Origin: Cristatella mucedo
Lineage: Eukaryota > Bryozoa > Phylactolaemata > Cristatellidae
Direction of reading: 5' to 3'
DNA length: 64,000 nucleotides
NCBI GenBank assembly: GCA_009760855.2
Contig: WPIO01000019.1
Location: forward strand, 2,554,501-2,618,500
Shown: positions 1-45,460 of the stretch, piece by piece
Numbering within the stretch: the stretch's first letter is position 1
How the letters are laid out: each line of letters opens with the position of its first letter
The notes under the pieces: model-generated
Database searches by the model: none
What the model was told of the DNA's origin: nothing
What the model saw: only the letters and a program-made list of their open reading frames with translations
Translations under genes and position numbers: made by a program

Positions 1-727
1 TCAGTGCTAGATATAAATAGTGGTGCCTTACACTCAAAAAGCAGAGTTGTGCTACGTGTCATGATCTGCATCCGAGGGCTTATCTCGCCCCACAATTCTA
101 TACGGACAGATAAAGTTGACTCTTTTTTGTTATTAAGCGAATGTAATGACAAATAACTTGACTCTTCACTGGGCGTACGGAGCATGCCATGTAAGTGCGA
201 TGCGATTTTTATGTGTAATGCATCATAAATGACCGATAAGCCGGAAATCATTTTAATTGGGGAAGTTACTTCTCTAAATGGACTCAAAAAAAGACAATTT
301 CAGTCCATAAACAATCGAAGGTGTTCTCATTAAGAAATTCGACAGTGGCACCTTCCGTTGTGTTCGATCGTAGATTAGGTAAAATTGCTGTCCGAGGGCT
401 GAGTATTATGAAAGGCACATTGCTAAGCACGCTGTTTGACGATAATTCAAATACTAGTTGGTTCACAGACGGGGTTGATATGTCTCTAGTGTAATCCCAA
501 GTTGTGAAAGTTGACACATTTCAGGAACAAATGGAATAGAGTAACCTAAACAGTGCATTAGCCGGAAGCAAACAGGAAGTGGCTGGTTGACTTTCTCACT
601 ATGAGTTTTGGCACAAGTTTGGGCCGAGTTTGCTGTACCATAATCGGACACACAAGAAATACCACGTATGCAGTCTCATAAGCTCAATAAATAATGAGAA
701 AACTGTGGAATCGTCGTTAGATGCACA
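1..727. other. Unassigned, no gene seen
   Basis: AT-rich, with only short frames (62 and 77 residues, minus) that have no recognisable motif. No repeat landmark from the families in this window. Confidence 0.5.
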
Positions 728-833
728 TTGTTTTGTAGCACCCGTAAGGTCGAATCAGAGTTCTACTTTAAACATGAGGCAGATGCATCCATGAACCGCG
801 TTGTTGAGGAGGCGAAAAAGGTGGAGTCGAGTG

Positions 834-1085
834 GCATCAATCATCAATCATCAATCATCAATCATCAATCATCAATCATCAATCATCAATCATCAATCAT
901 CAATCATCAATCATCAATCATCAATCATCAATCATCAATCATCAATCACCAATCATCAACCACCAATCATCAATCATCGATCACCAATCATCGATCATCA
1001 ACCACCGATCACCGATAATCAATCATCGAATATCGATCATCAATCATCAATCATCGATCATCAATCATTGATCATCAATCATCGA
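834..1085. repeat. 7-bp tandem array (ATCATCA)
   Basis: Nearly perfect heptamer repeats to about 948, then variants with ACC and GATC changes to 1085. Because 7 is not a multiple of 3, all three frames run open (INHQSS type), explaining the two overlapping ORFs here. Confidence 0.95.
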
Positions 1086-1734
1086 TGGCTCGACGGTCTC
1101 GACGGAACTGGGAGCCCATGGCCGAACATCGCATCATGGGCTCGCTAGGGCTACTTCCATAAGAACTGGATGGGCTATAGATGTAGAAGTCTTGCCGAGC
1201 AATTTTTGCAGACGACGTATAAATAGTGCATGAGACAACGAATGAGATTTTCATGTGACAAGTGATGCCATGGAATTTAAAGTAAAGGGGCGCTTAGAAT
1301 ATTTCAGCAGTCTGTGGCGACTCGTGGTATACGGTGTGTCAGATATTTCGGAGATGGCGATTTTAAAGTTTTTTCGAGTGCAAGTCGAGCTGATGTTGTG
1401 AACCAACCAATTGGGAATTGCGAGTGTGGAGGTCACCGTAGCCAGTAGGATGGTTACAGCATTGAACAAAAAATCTTTGATGACGATACCCAGGGTTCTC
1501 TGGGAAGTGTGGCCTAATGGATAAGGTTACTGCTGTCGCATCAACCTGCCATAATTTCGAATGACGGACTAAGGAAGAAGAACGGAAGGAATAAGAAAAG
1601 CTTCTTGGACAACGTTGATGGAAACCTGTGATGTATGCTTTCAGTAAAACGAGGGGTTTCGCGGTCGGTTGGCAGTTATCTGGAGGTTAGGCATTGATGT
1701 AGGGGCAATGATAAGACAGTAAAAAATATAAAAA
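1086..1734. other. Unassigned, possible tRNA-like fragment
   Basis: No gene is seen. About 1507-1560 (gtgtggcctaatggataagg) resembles the head of a tRNA-derived SINE, but no B box follows at the expected spacing. Confidence 0.35.
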
Positions 1735-1892
1735 TATAATTAATCTGCATTTCGCCCTAAGAGAACATAATCTACGTACAGGCGCTTCACACAGGCCGCA
1801 TGGCTTGAGCCCACAGCCGCTGTCGTCAAAGACGAGCCCCTTGGCCGCGGGCCTTACGGGGCGAGCACCTTAAACCCTGTGCCAGAGCGGCT
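1735..1892 (-). mobile_element. SINE family 1
   Basis: Reverse complement with aagagaacataatct, aggcgcttcac, cttgagcccacag and gagcaccttaaaccctgtgcc. Diverged but complete. Confidence 0.65.
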
Positions 1893-2800
1893 GAGTACAT
1901 ACACCAAAGTCCCAAGGAGAGATGAAACATTGCCAAAACCAAGGGTTATCCCGATTGAAAAAAAGAAGATGGGCGAAAAAGCTGACGAAGACACCCAAGG
2001 ACACGAAGCAAGGACGCAGTCCTGGTGCAGGACCTGCACCAGCTGCTTCGCAAGACCCAGCTGCTTGCAATCAGACCGAGTTGGTCACGAGCCTGTCTGC
2101 CAACGAGTCATGTCTCGGTCAAAGCAGAGTGTAACTGCCGTTTACGAGGCAAAGAACTTCTGGTTTATCTTCTAAGTCTTTCGGGAAGTTCTGACTGAGT
2201 TCTCCGAAAGCCCGGCAGCCGATCGGCCACAGTGGCTCTGCCGAGCCTCCACGGAAGGGCTACCGCCATCGAGCCGCTATTCTCTCGTGGCATTCTCGCG
2301 CGCCTCGAGCACCTTGAAAAACTACCCCCCCCCCCGAATTGGAGAGTGGGGCTGGGTGGAGAGTGGAGTGGTGGATGGAGAGAGTGGAGAGTGGGGATGG
2401 GTGGAGAGGCTTCACCTTTTTCTAAGGCGAAGCCCAAAAGGCTGAGAGGGCGCAACCCTCGGGCACCAATACGTGCACGTACTCGTGACGGTAGCGCAGG
2501 GGGGGGGGGCAGCAATATAGAGGCGGCCACACCTCAACATAACAAGCCCGCGTCCTCAGCGTAGATTGACCAATTTCCTAGCCACGGAGAGCCTCAAATA
2601 CAAAGCAACAGCAGTAGCAATCAATAAGTTCAAAGCCCAAAGCGCCACCGACGAATTTACTAGTCGACAGATTTAAATTTACCTTTGTTCTAGGGTGCAT
2701 AGCGGGTGTCCCTAATCCCTTAGCCGAAAAATCAAATAAAAGATAATTAATATCCACAAAAACTCGATCTCATTGTCAGGAAAATATTTTGAAAATCTCC
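1893..2800. other. GC-rich patch, no gene assigned
   Basis: 2170-2560 is GC-rich with runs of ten C and ten G and overlapping open frames on both strands. It could be a promoter or first exon of an unseen gene, but no splice donor with a plausible peptide was found. Confidence 0.3.
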
Positions 2801-4239
2801 TGTTTTGCCGTGAAACGCTGTAGAACATCAAGTTCATTTATACAGCACGCGTTGAGCCGTTGCCAGAATTAGTGAAGGTTAGGCTTACATTGCACTGAAT
2901 AGTAGAATCCGCGGAAAGCTATTCTCTGCTCCCGTATTCCGCCACGTTCGGCATAACTGCGTGCATTGACGTTACACCTACAAGTCGCTAGCCGCGATAC
3001 AAGGTGTCGGATATTCGTCGTGGAACTGCTGGGACTAGCGCCGTTACGAGGACTGTGTTTGCGGCCGGTTCTGTCTGGGCACTGGTGCCGCTCGGACAGT
3101 GCCGTTTGTAACAGCAGCGAATAGCGGCCTACAGAAGATTAACGCGGCGGCATTGCGAGCTTACGTTGCTAGAATTATTGATGGTTAGGCAGACATAACA
3201 TTGTACAGTAGTATCCATCAAAGTGTAACAGCAGAGGTGCTTTAAACACAAATGCTTAGTTTATGATATCGCAGAGTAAGACCAGTAAATAGCCAGCCAT
3301 ATTTTATTTAGGCGTTACCGTATATCTAGAGGTTACTTGCATTCATCAGAGGAATCTTGCCATGCGCGTTGACAATGTATCGAGAAAAGAGCGAACGCAT
3401 ATTTCACGACTTTTCAGTCTGCTAAGATTTACGAGACCGCTGCAGCATAGTACGGCATTCCTGTCGCGGGTCAAGGTCAGCCCTGGGAATCTCGTTTCAC
3501 ATGCGACCACTGCATGAGAACACTTACTTAATGGTAAGGTGAACAATTATTGCTGCTGGCTCGAGTTTCCTCACACAATGTTAGGTAATTTGTGAAGTAT
3601 TTCTTTTATAAAAGTATGAGGTAACAGATCAAGAAAGCGTCACCAACTTTTTTCCAACCCATTCAGTCGGCAACTTTGGCTGTGCTCTTGCAACAATGTG
3701 GCCGGTCTTAGCGAGGATTATAAATCATCTGTATACAAATCCATATTAATATACATAAACATAATACAAATCATCCAAGAGAACAGCGCCTATTCATACT
3801 CAGCTCATCGTGGAGCCTCAGTCAAAGTCGTGCTGCGTCATAACGGGACCGAGCACCCGTCTCTCCATATCGCTCACAATGTGCACCCCAAAGAAAACTA
3901 CACCAGTGAGTGACAAAGTGCCAGTAAATATGACGAGTATGTTAGCTGTTAGATCATCGACTGACTTCACAATGTTGCCATTCCTGATGGGCCTCCGTGA
4001 AGGATTCGCGAAGGTTCCCTGTTGTCTTTATCTTCGAGTCAATAAAGAGCTATAGAAAATAAATAAGTAAATAAAAAGCTAAATATATAAATATAAATAA
4101 AGAAATAAAGAGTACTATCACAGAAGGGACGGGCCACAGCGGACCGAGTTTCCTACAGGGATCCTACTGGATCAAGTTAGAACATCGAGTAGGTGCCGCT
4201 GGCAGACCCCCCAGGAAGTGCTACTGCAACCTTTATATA

Positions 4240-4480
<241 letters not shown>

Positions 4481-4626
4481 GTTAGGCCTTTATCAAACAA
4501 ATTGTTGTGGCTCTAAAAATAAGTTAGTAGCTTTCAGGTATCTCCAAGATGTCTGCCCACAGCTGTCTGAGGCAAAAGTCTAGACTTACACCTTCGTCAG
4601 ACCGCAGATAAAGATCGTCGAGAGTA

Positions 4627-4770
4627 AAATAATATAATTCATTTATATAGCGCCCCAAGAGAACTTAATCTCTATTCAGGCGCTTCACATACGCCTCGGG
4701 GCTCGAGCCCACGACCTCAGCCAGACCTCGGGTCGGGGCGAGCACCTTAACCGCCAGACCAAACCAGGTC
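4627..4770 (-). mobile_element. SINE family 1
   Basis: Reverse-complement copy: tail ataattcatttatatagcgc, LINE-like gagaacttaatctctattca, B-box region gggctcgagccca, and a tRNA-like start ending ccagaccaaacc at 4765. It interrupts the duplicated segment at 2.8-5.1 kb. Confidence 0.8.
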
Positions 4771-5179
4771 GGCAGTGACCAATTCGCTAAGAGGAACAGA
4801 AGCTGAAACAGAACTCCAAGAGTTACTTGGAGCAGTTTAGTTGCACTCTTTTCCTTGGTCGTCACAAATCTGAAAGTTATAAAAAAAGACGGTTCAGGCT
4901 GTCATAAATAACGAGGCCAAAATGATACGCAGAATGTCCCTCAAAGTCAACATCCGCGATGCTTCTTTTGACAACATCAAAGGACGCGTGAGAGATTACG
5001 CAGAATCCTTTCGCAAAGCGAATCCTTTCGCTAGGATGTATAATGTACTGTGAGCGTCGTCACCAGGGACAATATGCGAAACAAGTGACGTTGAAGTATA
5101 TTTAGGAGCTTCTTTGAGAAAGCGCTTAGCACTGTAGCTGCATGTCTAAAAAACATCTGCTCATTTATATCCTAATCGT

Positions 5180-5325
5180 GTTACTCTTGTTTTCTTATCA
5201 AGCATGATACCGCTCACCATTCGATCGCGTTTCCTTTGCAGCAAATGTAAAGCGCCTAGAGAGAGATTGGGTTCTCGGAGGGCGCTTTATCAAGTGTATT
5301 ATTGTTATTATTTTTATTTATGAAT
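5180..5325 (+). mobile_element. LINE family B 3' end
   Basis: Only the terminal UTR is present: tcaagcatgataccgctcacc, aaatgtaaagcgcctagag, ggcgctttatcaagtg and an attattgttatta tail. Confidence 0.8.
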
Positions 5326-6129
5326 CCTTTTGAGAGGTCATTTTAGTATGAGTACAGAGTAAAAGGCATGTCTTTTGATTTTATTGCTGTTCATTTTGTC
5401 TCACATATGAACCGTAGAACGTTAATATGTCAGCTATTCTCATCGGAAACGGGTTAATTTCCAATCAATCACTCCTGTCACGTGTCATGTGTCCTGGTCA
5501 CAAAAGAAAAGTTTGAAGATAATAGTGGCCATTTTTCTATGCTTCCGAGACTCAGGCAACTAGCAAATAACAATTATTACCCGGGGACAAACAATGCGTT
5601 ACAATTCGGTTGCAATTCGGGAACCGCCAACAGTAACTAGAGCAGCTGCCGTCTGACTGCTATAGTATTCCAATGTTTCAGCATTGCGAGTGGCTGTTAT
5701 CTTTACAGACGAGATGATCACACATGCAGAGGGGAAAATAAATAAACTCTTTCCTAGGGAGGTCAAAGAAAGGTGAAATAGGCGTGCCGGAACCTTGCTC
5801 CTTGAGCTCCACCTGAGGCTCCAGTCTCTCAAAACGGGATTACAAATTCGTTTTAGATGAGCCGGACAGCGTGCGTCTTCGGCGCGTGCAGCTTCAGGAC
5901 TTCAAGAAATGAAGCCACATCTATGGGTAGCCACGGCTGTAGGGCCACGGCTTCGGGGCGGCTCGAAACAAGCTTCGGATTCTTTTCTAGGTCGGGGCAA
6001 TCTGTTTTATTTATAATAGAACTCGTACAACACACACAGGCCTTCCAAAGGACGCGGCTGGATTAGAAGACGGCTTTTCTTATTTGTGATGCCGCCGTAC
6101 GACGCTCATTGTGTGCTGGCTATGTATGC

Positions 6130-7065
6130 GTCGTCTTTCATAGCTGTTTAAAGTTACAAAGCTTCGTTACGAATACCGCTTCCACAGCTAGCCATTACGT
6201 TGGATCACTGGCCAAGATTAGGGTCTGTTTACCAGGGAGTGGCTGGCTAAAAATCCTACTAGCTCCCTGGTACCATCAAGGCAAGACCACTGTAATTCAG
6301 TTTTTACCTCTGCGGCTGATGGTGAATGCTACTACAAAGTCAGTCAACAAGTTCCACCGGTTTTTGCCCTTCGCTCAAGAAGCTCGCTCCTTCGCTCAAG
6401 AAGCCACGGTGGCTCCCTGTTGATCAAATTATATAGAGCAAACTATCCCTACTCTGACCTTTGACCCACGGCTTGGCTCCTGCATACCTGGCTTGGCCCT
6501 GGGGTTGAGGTGCTCGCCTTCGGCAACCGAATACAAGGCAAATGCATTTGATGATCGAGGTCACGGGCTGGAACCCTGCGGGATATGCGAAGCTCCCGTA
6601 TATAAATTAAATTCTCTTACGATCCTATACAAGTAATGACTATTTATTTTATTTTCTATTCATGCCTAGCTCAACTGGTGCACCAGTTTTAGCCTCCTCA
6701 TGCCCTCAGGTCCTCTATGGACAATAAATTAGCTGCTCCACACGTACGCCTAAAGACCCTTGCGACAGAAGCCTTTGCAAGACCATGTAACTCACTGCCA
6801 CAATTCTTACACAACGATATCCACTCTCCTGCTGCCGACTGTGGCGCATCGTCGTTGCAGTCGTCCTGAGCTGCTACTTCCATGCTACTCACCTCGACCG
6901 CCCTCCTGACTTAGCTATGCTTCTCACTTTATCTTTGTTGCGCGAGATGAAATCTGTTGGCCGCTTTGGCTTTGAGCACGCTATTGAAGGAACTCTCCTG
7001 CGTAACTCCCACACAGTCCATGTGGCTTTGAGGAGTTACAGACGGAGATACGTTACACGGGGAAA
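6130..7065 (+). mobile_element. LINE family A, degraded 3' copy
   Basis: It aligns by eye with 10130-10890, for example acagctagccattacgt and later acaataaattagctg, caattcttacacaacgat and ggagttacagacggagatac. It has many indels and no long frame, and is interrupted by a SINE family 1 copy at about 6487-6655. An old inactive insertion downstream of the tetraspanin 3' end. Confidence 0.75.
6487..6655 (+). mobile_element. SINE family 1, inserted in LINE A
   Basis: tggcttggccctggggttgagg is the head and gggctggaaccctgcgggat the B-box region. The 3' end is ttaaattctcttacgatcct. It splits the LINE A copy. Confidence 0.6.
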
Positions 7066-8103
7066 AATAGCTTGAACGAATAGAAAAAAAACCTTGGCAG
7101 CAAAGCTTTCAGATAGGACACCCATTTCGTTGTAGACAGTTTTCAAATGAGGACACCCGTTTCTTTTTATGGCAAGGCTTAGAAATAGCTCCAGGGGACG
7201 TTTTCGGCGCAAAGCTTTAGACTCTCCGAAAAAAAAGTTAGGAATGCCATGGCCTTTTGGTGAGGAGCTGGAGCGCCTTTGGCGTGCGAGTTTGGTCTCG
7301 TTGGTCCTGTTGGCCAGCATGACCGCGGGAAAGAAGTTATGGGGAGGGGTTTTGAGTAGCAGCGAAGTGAGAGCTCCACCTCCGAGTAGGTCGCTTGACA
7401 GAGGTTTGAGCAATGCCAAAGTCCCTCGCCGTCAGCGGGATAATAAATACTCAATCTTTAAATGAGTTTCATTGCAGGGTAAAGAGGTATGAGGACCCAC
7501 CGACGCTAACAGTAGCAAGTCGCACGGGTAGCTTCTTAGCTCAAGTTGGGATTGTCCCTATTGCTCAAGCTTGACACCGCAGCAGTGCAATACGAATCCC
7601 GTCCAAGGCCTCCCATTGGTGACTGATAGCTTGCATAAAGGTTTATTCAGAATTGTAGGCACTGCAAGTAAAGAATTGCTATTTTCTGACCAAGACACTG
7701 TTAAAATAAGGAAATCGCGTACAAAGTACTTTGGGCGCACAACAGCTGGGTGGTTTCAAACTTATTGGACATGGCTGAACGACAGGGAATCTCCACTGTC
7801 GGCTTCTGTCAGTATTACCTCGGCCTAGAGGCCCAATCAGTTTTCTTATTTTCAGTTCATCCTTTGCGATTAGCAATGAAACCAAGCACCTGCTCTCGAG
7901 TAAGCGCCGCCTCACAGTTCGTAGATCGGGAGATTTATTGAGAACAAGGGCATCCAATAGACTTGCAAATAAGCAGCATGGCACAACGGAACTAATGTTT
8001 TCCTAGTCTTATGCAGCCACGCTGTTCTGCTCTGACGTAGTAGCGGTCCTCGAGAAGTTTTGATTTCGAGATCCCTTTTGTCGTAATTAGTAGACTGAGC
8101 CAA
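7066..8103. other. Unassigned, immediately 3' of the tetraspanin
   Basis: Downstream of the tetraspanin stop at 8104. Expected to hold its 3' UTR, but no clear AATAAA on the minus strand was picked out. Several short overlapping frames have no recognisable motif. Confidence 0.35.
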
Positions 8104-40683
<32,580 letters not shown>

Positions 40684-41559
40684 ACCGCAAAGCTGTCTGC
40701 TACACAACGGCCGACCCGGAAGCAGAGCAGCCATAGGCGCACGGGCTAACGCCACGACAGCGGGAAAATAGCCTGGTAGGTAGACAAAGTTGGCAGGAGA
40801 ATTAATGGCGGCAGAACGCTATAGGCGGGCGTCGAATCCATAGCATGCAAGCTGCACGAACGTCAATTTCTGGTTGGCTGTCGTGCGTCCAACTAACCCG
40901 CCCTCCAGATGCAGGGCATGACCCTGTCGCGGAGGGAACCATGTGACATCCGGTGGCCATCTTGTGAGTATGCAAGGGTATTTGCGGGAGTTCTTTGATA
41001 AAACGTTGAATTCAAATCGTCGGCTTTCTCGGACTCGCTTCGCAGAGGGCGAGCGGACATCGGGTGCGAGCGAATGCGAGCGCTAGAAAATTGTTTGCTT
41101 ACCTCGCTCTACCGCCGCCGTCTCGACCGGACGCTAAAAAAGAGGATCGATCACTCTTAGCGTTTGGCGCTGAAACAGCTGAGATCGGTAGTCTCAGGCG
41201 AGAGACCGCTGAGTTCCTGGGAGTTTGGTCCAGCGGCCGATACGGGAAAAAAGAAACGACTGAAGTTGAGTTGACCTAACGCACTTTGATAGTGCTGTAC
41301 ACTAGCCGAGTCACCGCTAATTCTCATAAAATCGGCAAATGACCGAGAAACCGCATGCGCGGGCTGGCGGACGGAATGTAAGGACCGACGTGGTTAGCGG
41401 GTCTCCTGCAAATGCCAAGCTTTAGATGGAGGTTGCTCGAAGGGGTACGAGTGAGCCTTGCGCTCCCGGAACTGACCGCTCGGGGTTCGTCCGCTAATTA
41501 GACCACGCTCTGACCTGTGTGCCCTTCGTGCTTCCTGTTACGGCTACTTTCGGTAAAGT

Positions 41560-41605
41560 AGAGAGGGAGAGAGAGAAAGAGGGAGAGAGAGAGAGAGACA
41601 GGGGC

Positions 41606-41636
<31 letters not shown>

Positions 41637-41690
41637 CAGAGAGAGACAGAGCGAGAGAGAGACAGAGAGAGAGAGAGAGAGGGTAGAGAG

Positions 41691-41758
<68 letters not shown>

Positions 41759-41793
41759 AGCGAGAGAGAGACAGAGCGAGAGAGAGAGACAGA
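41560..41793. repeat. Polypurine (GA)n tract, 230 bp
   Basis: Almost purely purine on the plus strand, with a few cag interruptions. It lies about 0.9-1.1 kb upstream of the tetraspanin ATG. Confidence 0.95.
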
Positions 41794-42284
41794 GATTAAG
41801 CTCCTCCTTGGCTCACTTAAAGCTTCCCCTTGAACCGATGGGATTTTTCAAACTTGAATTCTTTAAAAAGTGTGCCTTCTGAATGTCATCTTTGGTTTAA
41901 CTTCCGTTAGTGTGGCCAGTGTATGGAACAAGCACATTCAATGAATATCTGAGGTTTTGTAAATCCTATATATGCAGTTGCTGCAGATTTGCGCAGCGTT
42001 TCCATGTCAAACTAAGTTTACCTCAAGCACAGGCTGTTGCACTATATTAATATATAAAATGTGTAAGCATTTGAATATCAATAAAAAAAAATTGTGTGGC
42101 ACGCTGAGAAAACTTAATCTTTATTCAGGCCCATCACTACACGCTGCAAAGCAAACACTAAGCGATAGCTGATAAAAAGCAACTTATCTGGCGTAGGCAG
42201 GCATGTAAGAGCACATTATGATCACGCTAAAACAAGCATGCAGCGGCACACCTAAGGCTAACGGCCGCTTGTTAGTAAGACCCA

Positions 42285-43335
42285 CGGTCAGTGAAAGTCA
42301 CTCGATCATGCACAGTTGATGACATCTGCACATGGATGACAGCAAATTTTCTTAAATTGAATGATGATAAAACCAGCTTACTAGTTATGAGCAAACCAAG
42401 TGGGATCCAGAAATTGGAAAGGCTAACCCTCAAATTTGGCTCTGCCAGCACATCTCCTGTTGAATCTCTACGAAATCTAGTTGTAATGTTCCACAGTGAC
42501 CTTTGGTTAGACGACCATATTAGCTCCACAGTCAAGTCTGCCTACTTTCAGCTACATAGCATTGCTAAAATTTGGGCTTATTTAGGCAGGGATATGACAT
42601 CTAAGTTTGTCCATGCATTTGTGACATCCCGTCTTGACTTCTGTAACTCACTGCTTGCTGGTCTACCGGCCTGTGCAATCAGGCGCTTACAGCTGGTGCA
42701 AAACTCTAACGCAGCTAGGCTTGTCTGTCATGAGCGTCGCAGTTACCACATCACACCACTTCTCGCCAACCTGCACTGGCTGCCAGTCAAGCAACGAATT
42801 GACTTCAATGTTTTGTCGCTCACTTTTAGGTCCCTTCATTCTATGGCTCCAGCCCACCTATCAGATCTACTACCACTCCCCCAACAGCCTCAGCATCGTA
42901 CCTCCACCCGCTTTTCAGAATCTAGCTGTTAGCCTATACCTCGTGCAAACCGCTAATTCTTTGGAGACTGTGCCTTTAGTTCGTATGCGCCCAAAGCCTG
43001 GTTCTCAATCCCGACTTGTATTATGACGTCCTCTGACTTGACCACATTTAAAAATAAAATAAAAATGCACCTATTTATTGCAGCATTTAGTCGGTCCCTA
43101 TGATTTAACCTGCATGTGCTTATGCGTGCTGATACTGTGCATGCTGCCACTAACCACATTTGCATGCTGATCCTGTGCATGTCACCCCTAACCATGTTAT
43201 TCTTGTTGTTTGTCGAGCATGCTACCACTAACCATTCGACCGTGTTTCCTTCGCAGCAAATGTAAAGCGCCTCAGAAACGACTGAGTTCTCTGACGGCGC
43301 TTTATCAAGTGCGTTATTATTTTTATTGTTATTAG
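42285..43335 (+). mobile_element. LINE family B, 3' half
   Basis: The frame at 42291-42932 begins VDDICTWMTANFLKLNDDKT and continues with HAFVTSRLDFCNSLLAGLPA, the RT thumb and C-terminal part of family B. The remainder is frameshifted. The 3' end reads gcaaatgtaaagcgcct and ends in an ATT-rich tail near 43330. It lies 1.6 kb upstream of the tetraspanin start. Confidence 0.88.
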
Positions 43336-43439
43336 CTAAGTAAAGTACTCAGAAAAAATCCAGGCTCTCCGGTGCGGTGTAAAACAAACGTATCGGTTTT
43401 GCCCTTAGTCATGACGTGCACAATTTCATAACCCACAAC

Positions 43440-43965
43440 CACATACAAAGTCTATTTAGTCGGCACGAGTATATAAATGCTTTTTGAAACAGGTAGATTT
43501 CCGCTACTTTTAGATGGTCGTCAAATTAGGAGGTGACGTGAAGTCAGTTGATAGTGAGTTCCAAGGTTTGGTAGCATTTTAACTGATGGTGTGGTCTCCG
43601 AAAGACTTGCAGTTAGTGTGAGGCATAATGTCTCGACCAGAGTCAGAAGAGAGGTTGACGTGTGACGGGAGGTCTGAAGTTAAGCCAATCCAGACAAGTA
43701 GGCCGGAGCGAGGCAATGGAGAACCTCAGGGTGAGTGACACGTGACCACGACGTAACGGCACGAAAGTAAGCCAGTGCTTATCGGCGAGAAGTAACTGGA
43801 TGTGGCGGTTGCGACGTTTACGACAGATAGGCGTATCTATCGAGTTTTGCATAACTGTCAGCGTCTCTTTGCTCGGGAAGGAAGGCCTACAAGGAATGAG
43901 TTACAAATACCTTGTCAGTATCCTCCAAGGTTCTCGTACCGCTACATAAATGTAGCTGCTGAGTG
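43440..43965 (-). mobile_element. Divergent LINE fragment
   Basis: The reverse complement resembles the thumb/C-terminal part of families A and B (gacgtttacgacagataggc and gcttatcggcgagaagtaac) but differs from both by many changes. It may be a third, older lineage. Confidence 0.6.
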
Positions 43966-44201
43966 AGCCGGCCGATCTTTACTTTAATTAATTCTTACTT
44001 AGACAGGCCACCTAATGCTGCCTGGCAGGCAACCTTCCGGACCTGGCGTAAGTTTCACCGTATGGAAAAAGCCGCTTCCCTATAACTCACCATTTACAGG
44101 GGCCTTTCTGGAGGTTCTATATCGGTGCTGCCATTCAGACTGTACAAAGATAGATTCTAGCCAACTTTTAGGGCGCTTGTTTGCGGCGCTCGTTAAGCGT
44201 G

Positions 44202-44360
44202 CCGAGTCTGAGCCCGAGTCTGAGCCCGAGTCTGAGCCCGAGTCTGAGTCCGAGTCTGAGTCCGAGTCTGAGCCCGAGTCTGAGTCCTAGTCTGAGCCCG
44301 AGTCTGAGCCCGAGTCTGAGCCCGAGTCTGAGCCCGAGTCTGGGCCCGAGTCTGAGCCCG
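44202..44360. repeat. 12-bp minisatellite, about 13 units of gagtctgagccc
   Basis: Unit gagtctgagccc with single-base variants (gagtccgag, gggcccgag). It is a multiple of three, so it is open on both strands (ESEP on plus, GLRL on minus), which produces ORFs with no other gene features. Confidence 0.92.
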
Positions 44361-45281
44361 CTTCCAGAAGGCGCTGCCAGTTTGATGTCAAAAAGGCATA
44401 CAGTCTTTGCCGTAGGCGGGTCAGACACTAGTACGACGGCGGACTCGCTGCCAGCTCGGTCTCGATGCGAAGATTTGTTATCTGTCTCAATAAGGAGCCG
44501 CCGGCCATTAGAGAGAACCATTGAAGGGCATTTCATCTGGGCTCCCTTTCGGTGCCCTCATTCTGAACTAGTCTCTTGGGGGAGGGGGTCTTGGAAGTCA
44601 AACGCTTCTAGGTTCCTCAGGTAAAAAAAATTCAAGTGAATGACCCCGTTTTAAAAGTCAGCTCTGAAGGTTGCTAAACTACGGTAACTTCAGGGCACTA
44701 GTTGAAGCAAGTCTCCAAAGATGATTAAAATTCGGTCATATTTAGAAGGTAATTCCTAGTGAATAAAGCAATCGTCCCTAGCGGAGCCAAATAATTTTAA
44801 TATATGCATGCTTAATCGTTCAGGTTATGATAGTTGTTTGAAATTTAGCTGTTATTGGTTTTTATATAATCATTAGAACGTAATGAGTCATTTCATATGG
44901 CTTATATTGTAAACATTGTATCTAAAGTAATTTCAATTCCTCATAGTTTCCCTTGCGGTTTGATAATTTGCCTTTATAAATATTGCCTTTATAAATATTT
45001 TATATAATATTGCCGTTATAAAACCACCACGCTTCCACTGAAATTTGGAACCCCTAGTTATTATTCTATTGACAGTGATTCATTAAAAGTTTGCAATTTA
45101 TAAAAGGAAATATTCATGATTGCGATCTTTTTGCTGAATAATTAGTTGTAGTAATGGAGCACAAATAAACTATAAAGAAAACATAATTGTATATCTCGTT
45201 GATGACTTAATCAGTTTAAACGGTTAAATGTCTCGGAGGGCCTACTGTGACTGAGATGCAAGTGATAGGTCATGTGATCCT
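44361..45281. other. Intergenic, unassigned
   Basis: AT-rich right half; nothing recognised. Between the tetraspanin and saposin-like 5' ends. Confidence 0.5.
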
Positions 45282-45460
45282 TGGTGAGCCGTGATGGCAC
45301 ACTAGGTAAGGCGGTTGCTTTCCACGACCTCGGTCCGATGTCGTGGGTTCGAATCCTGCGGTCGGCGATCCTTTATCGCCACTTCAAGCGGTGGTGATAA
45401 CCGTAAAGGCTCTTCTGTCGCTATACAAAAGAGGCTGTTAAATCAGCTAGTATTTTTTGG
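45282..45460 (+). mobile_element. SINE family 2
   Basis: Head gtgagccgtgatggcacac with A-box-like ctaggtaaggcggttgc and B-box gggttcgaatcctgc at 45344-45358. The body contains the small inverted repeat ggcgatcctttatcgcc, and the end reads gctatacaaaagaggctgtt. Its tail is unlike LINE B. Confidence 0.8.

Noticed and set aside
834-1085. CRISPR array
   Set aside because: 7-bp units without spacers in a eukaryotic window; a simple tandem repeat.
2165-2564. Coding on either strand in the GC-rich patch
   Set aside because: Overlapping frames in GC-rich DNA with poly-C and poly-G runs; no splice sites or motif.
44015-44624. Gene encoded across the 12-bp minisatellite
   Set aside because: Open frames are explained by the unit length; no start context, splice sites or conserved flank.
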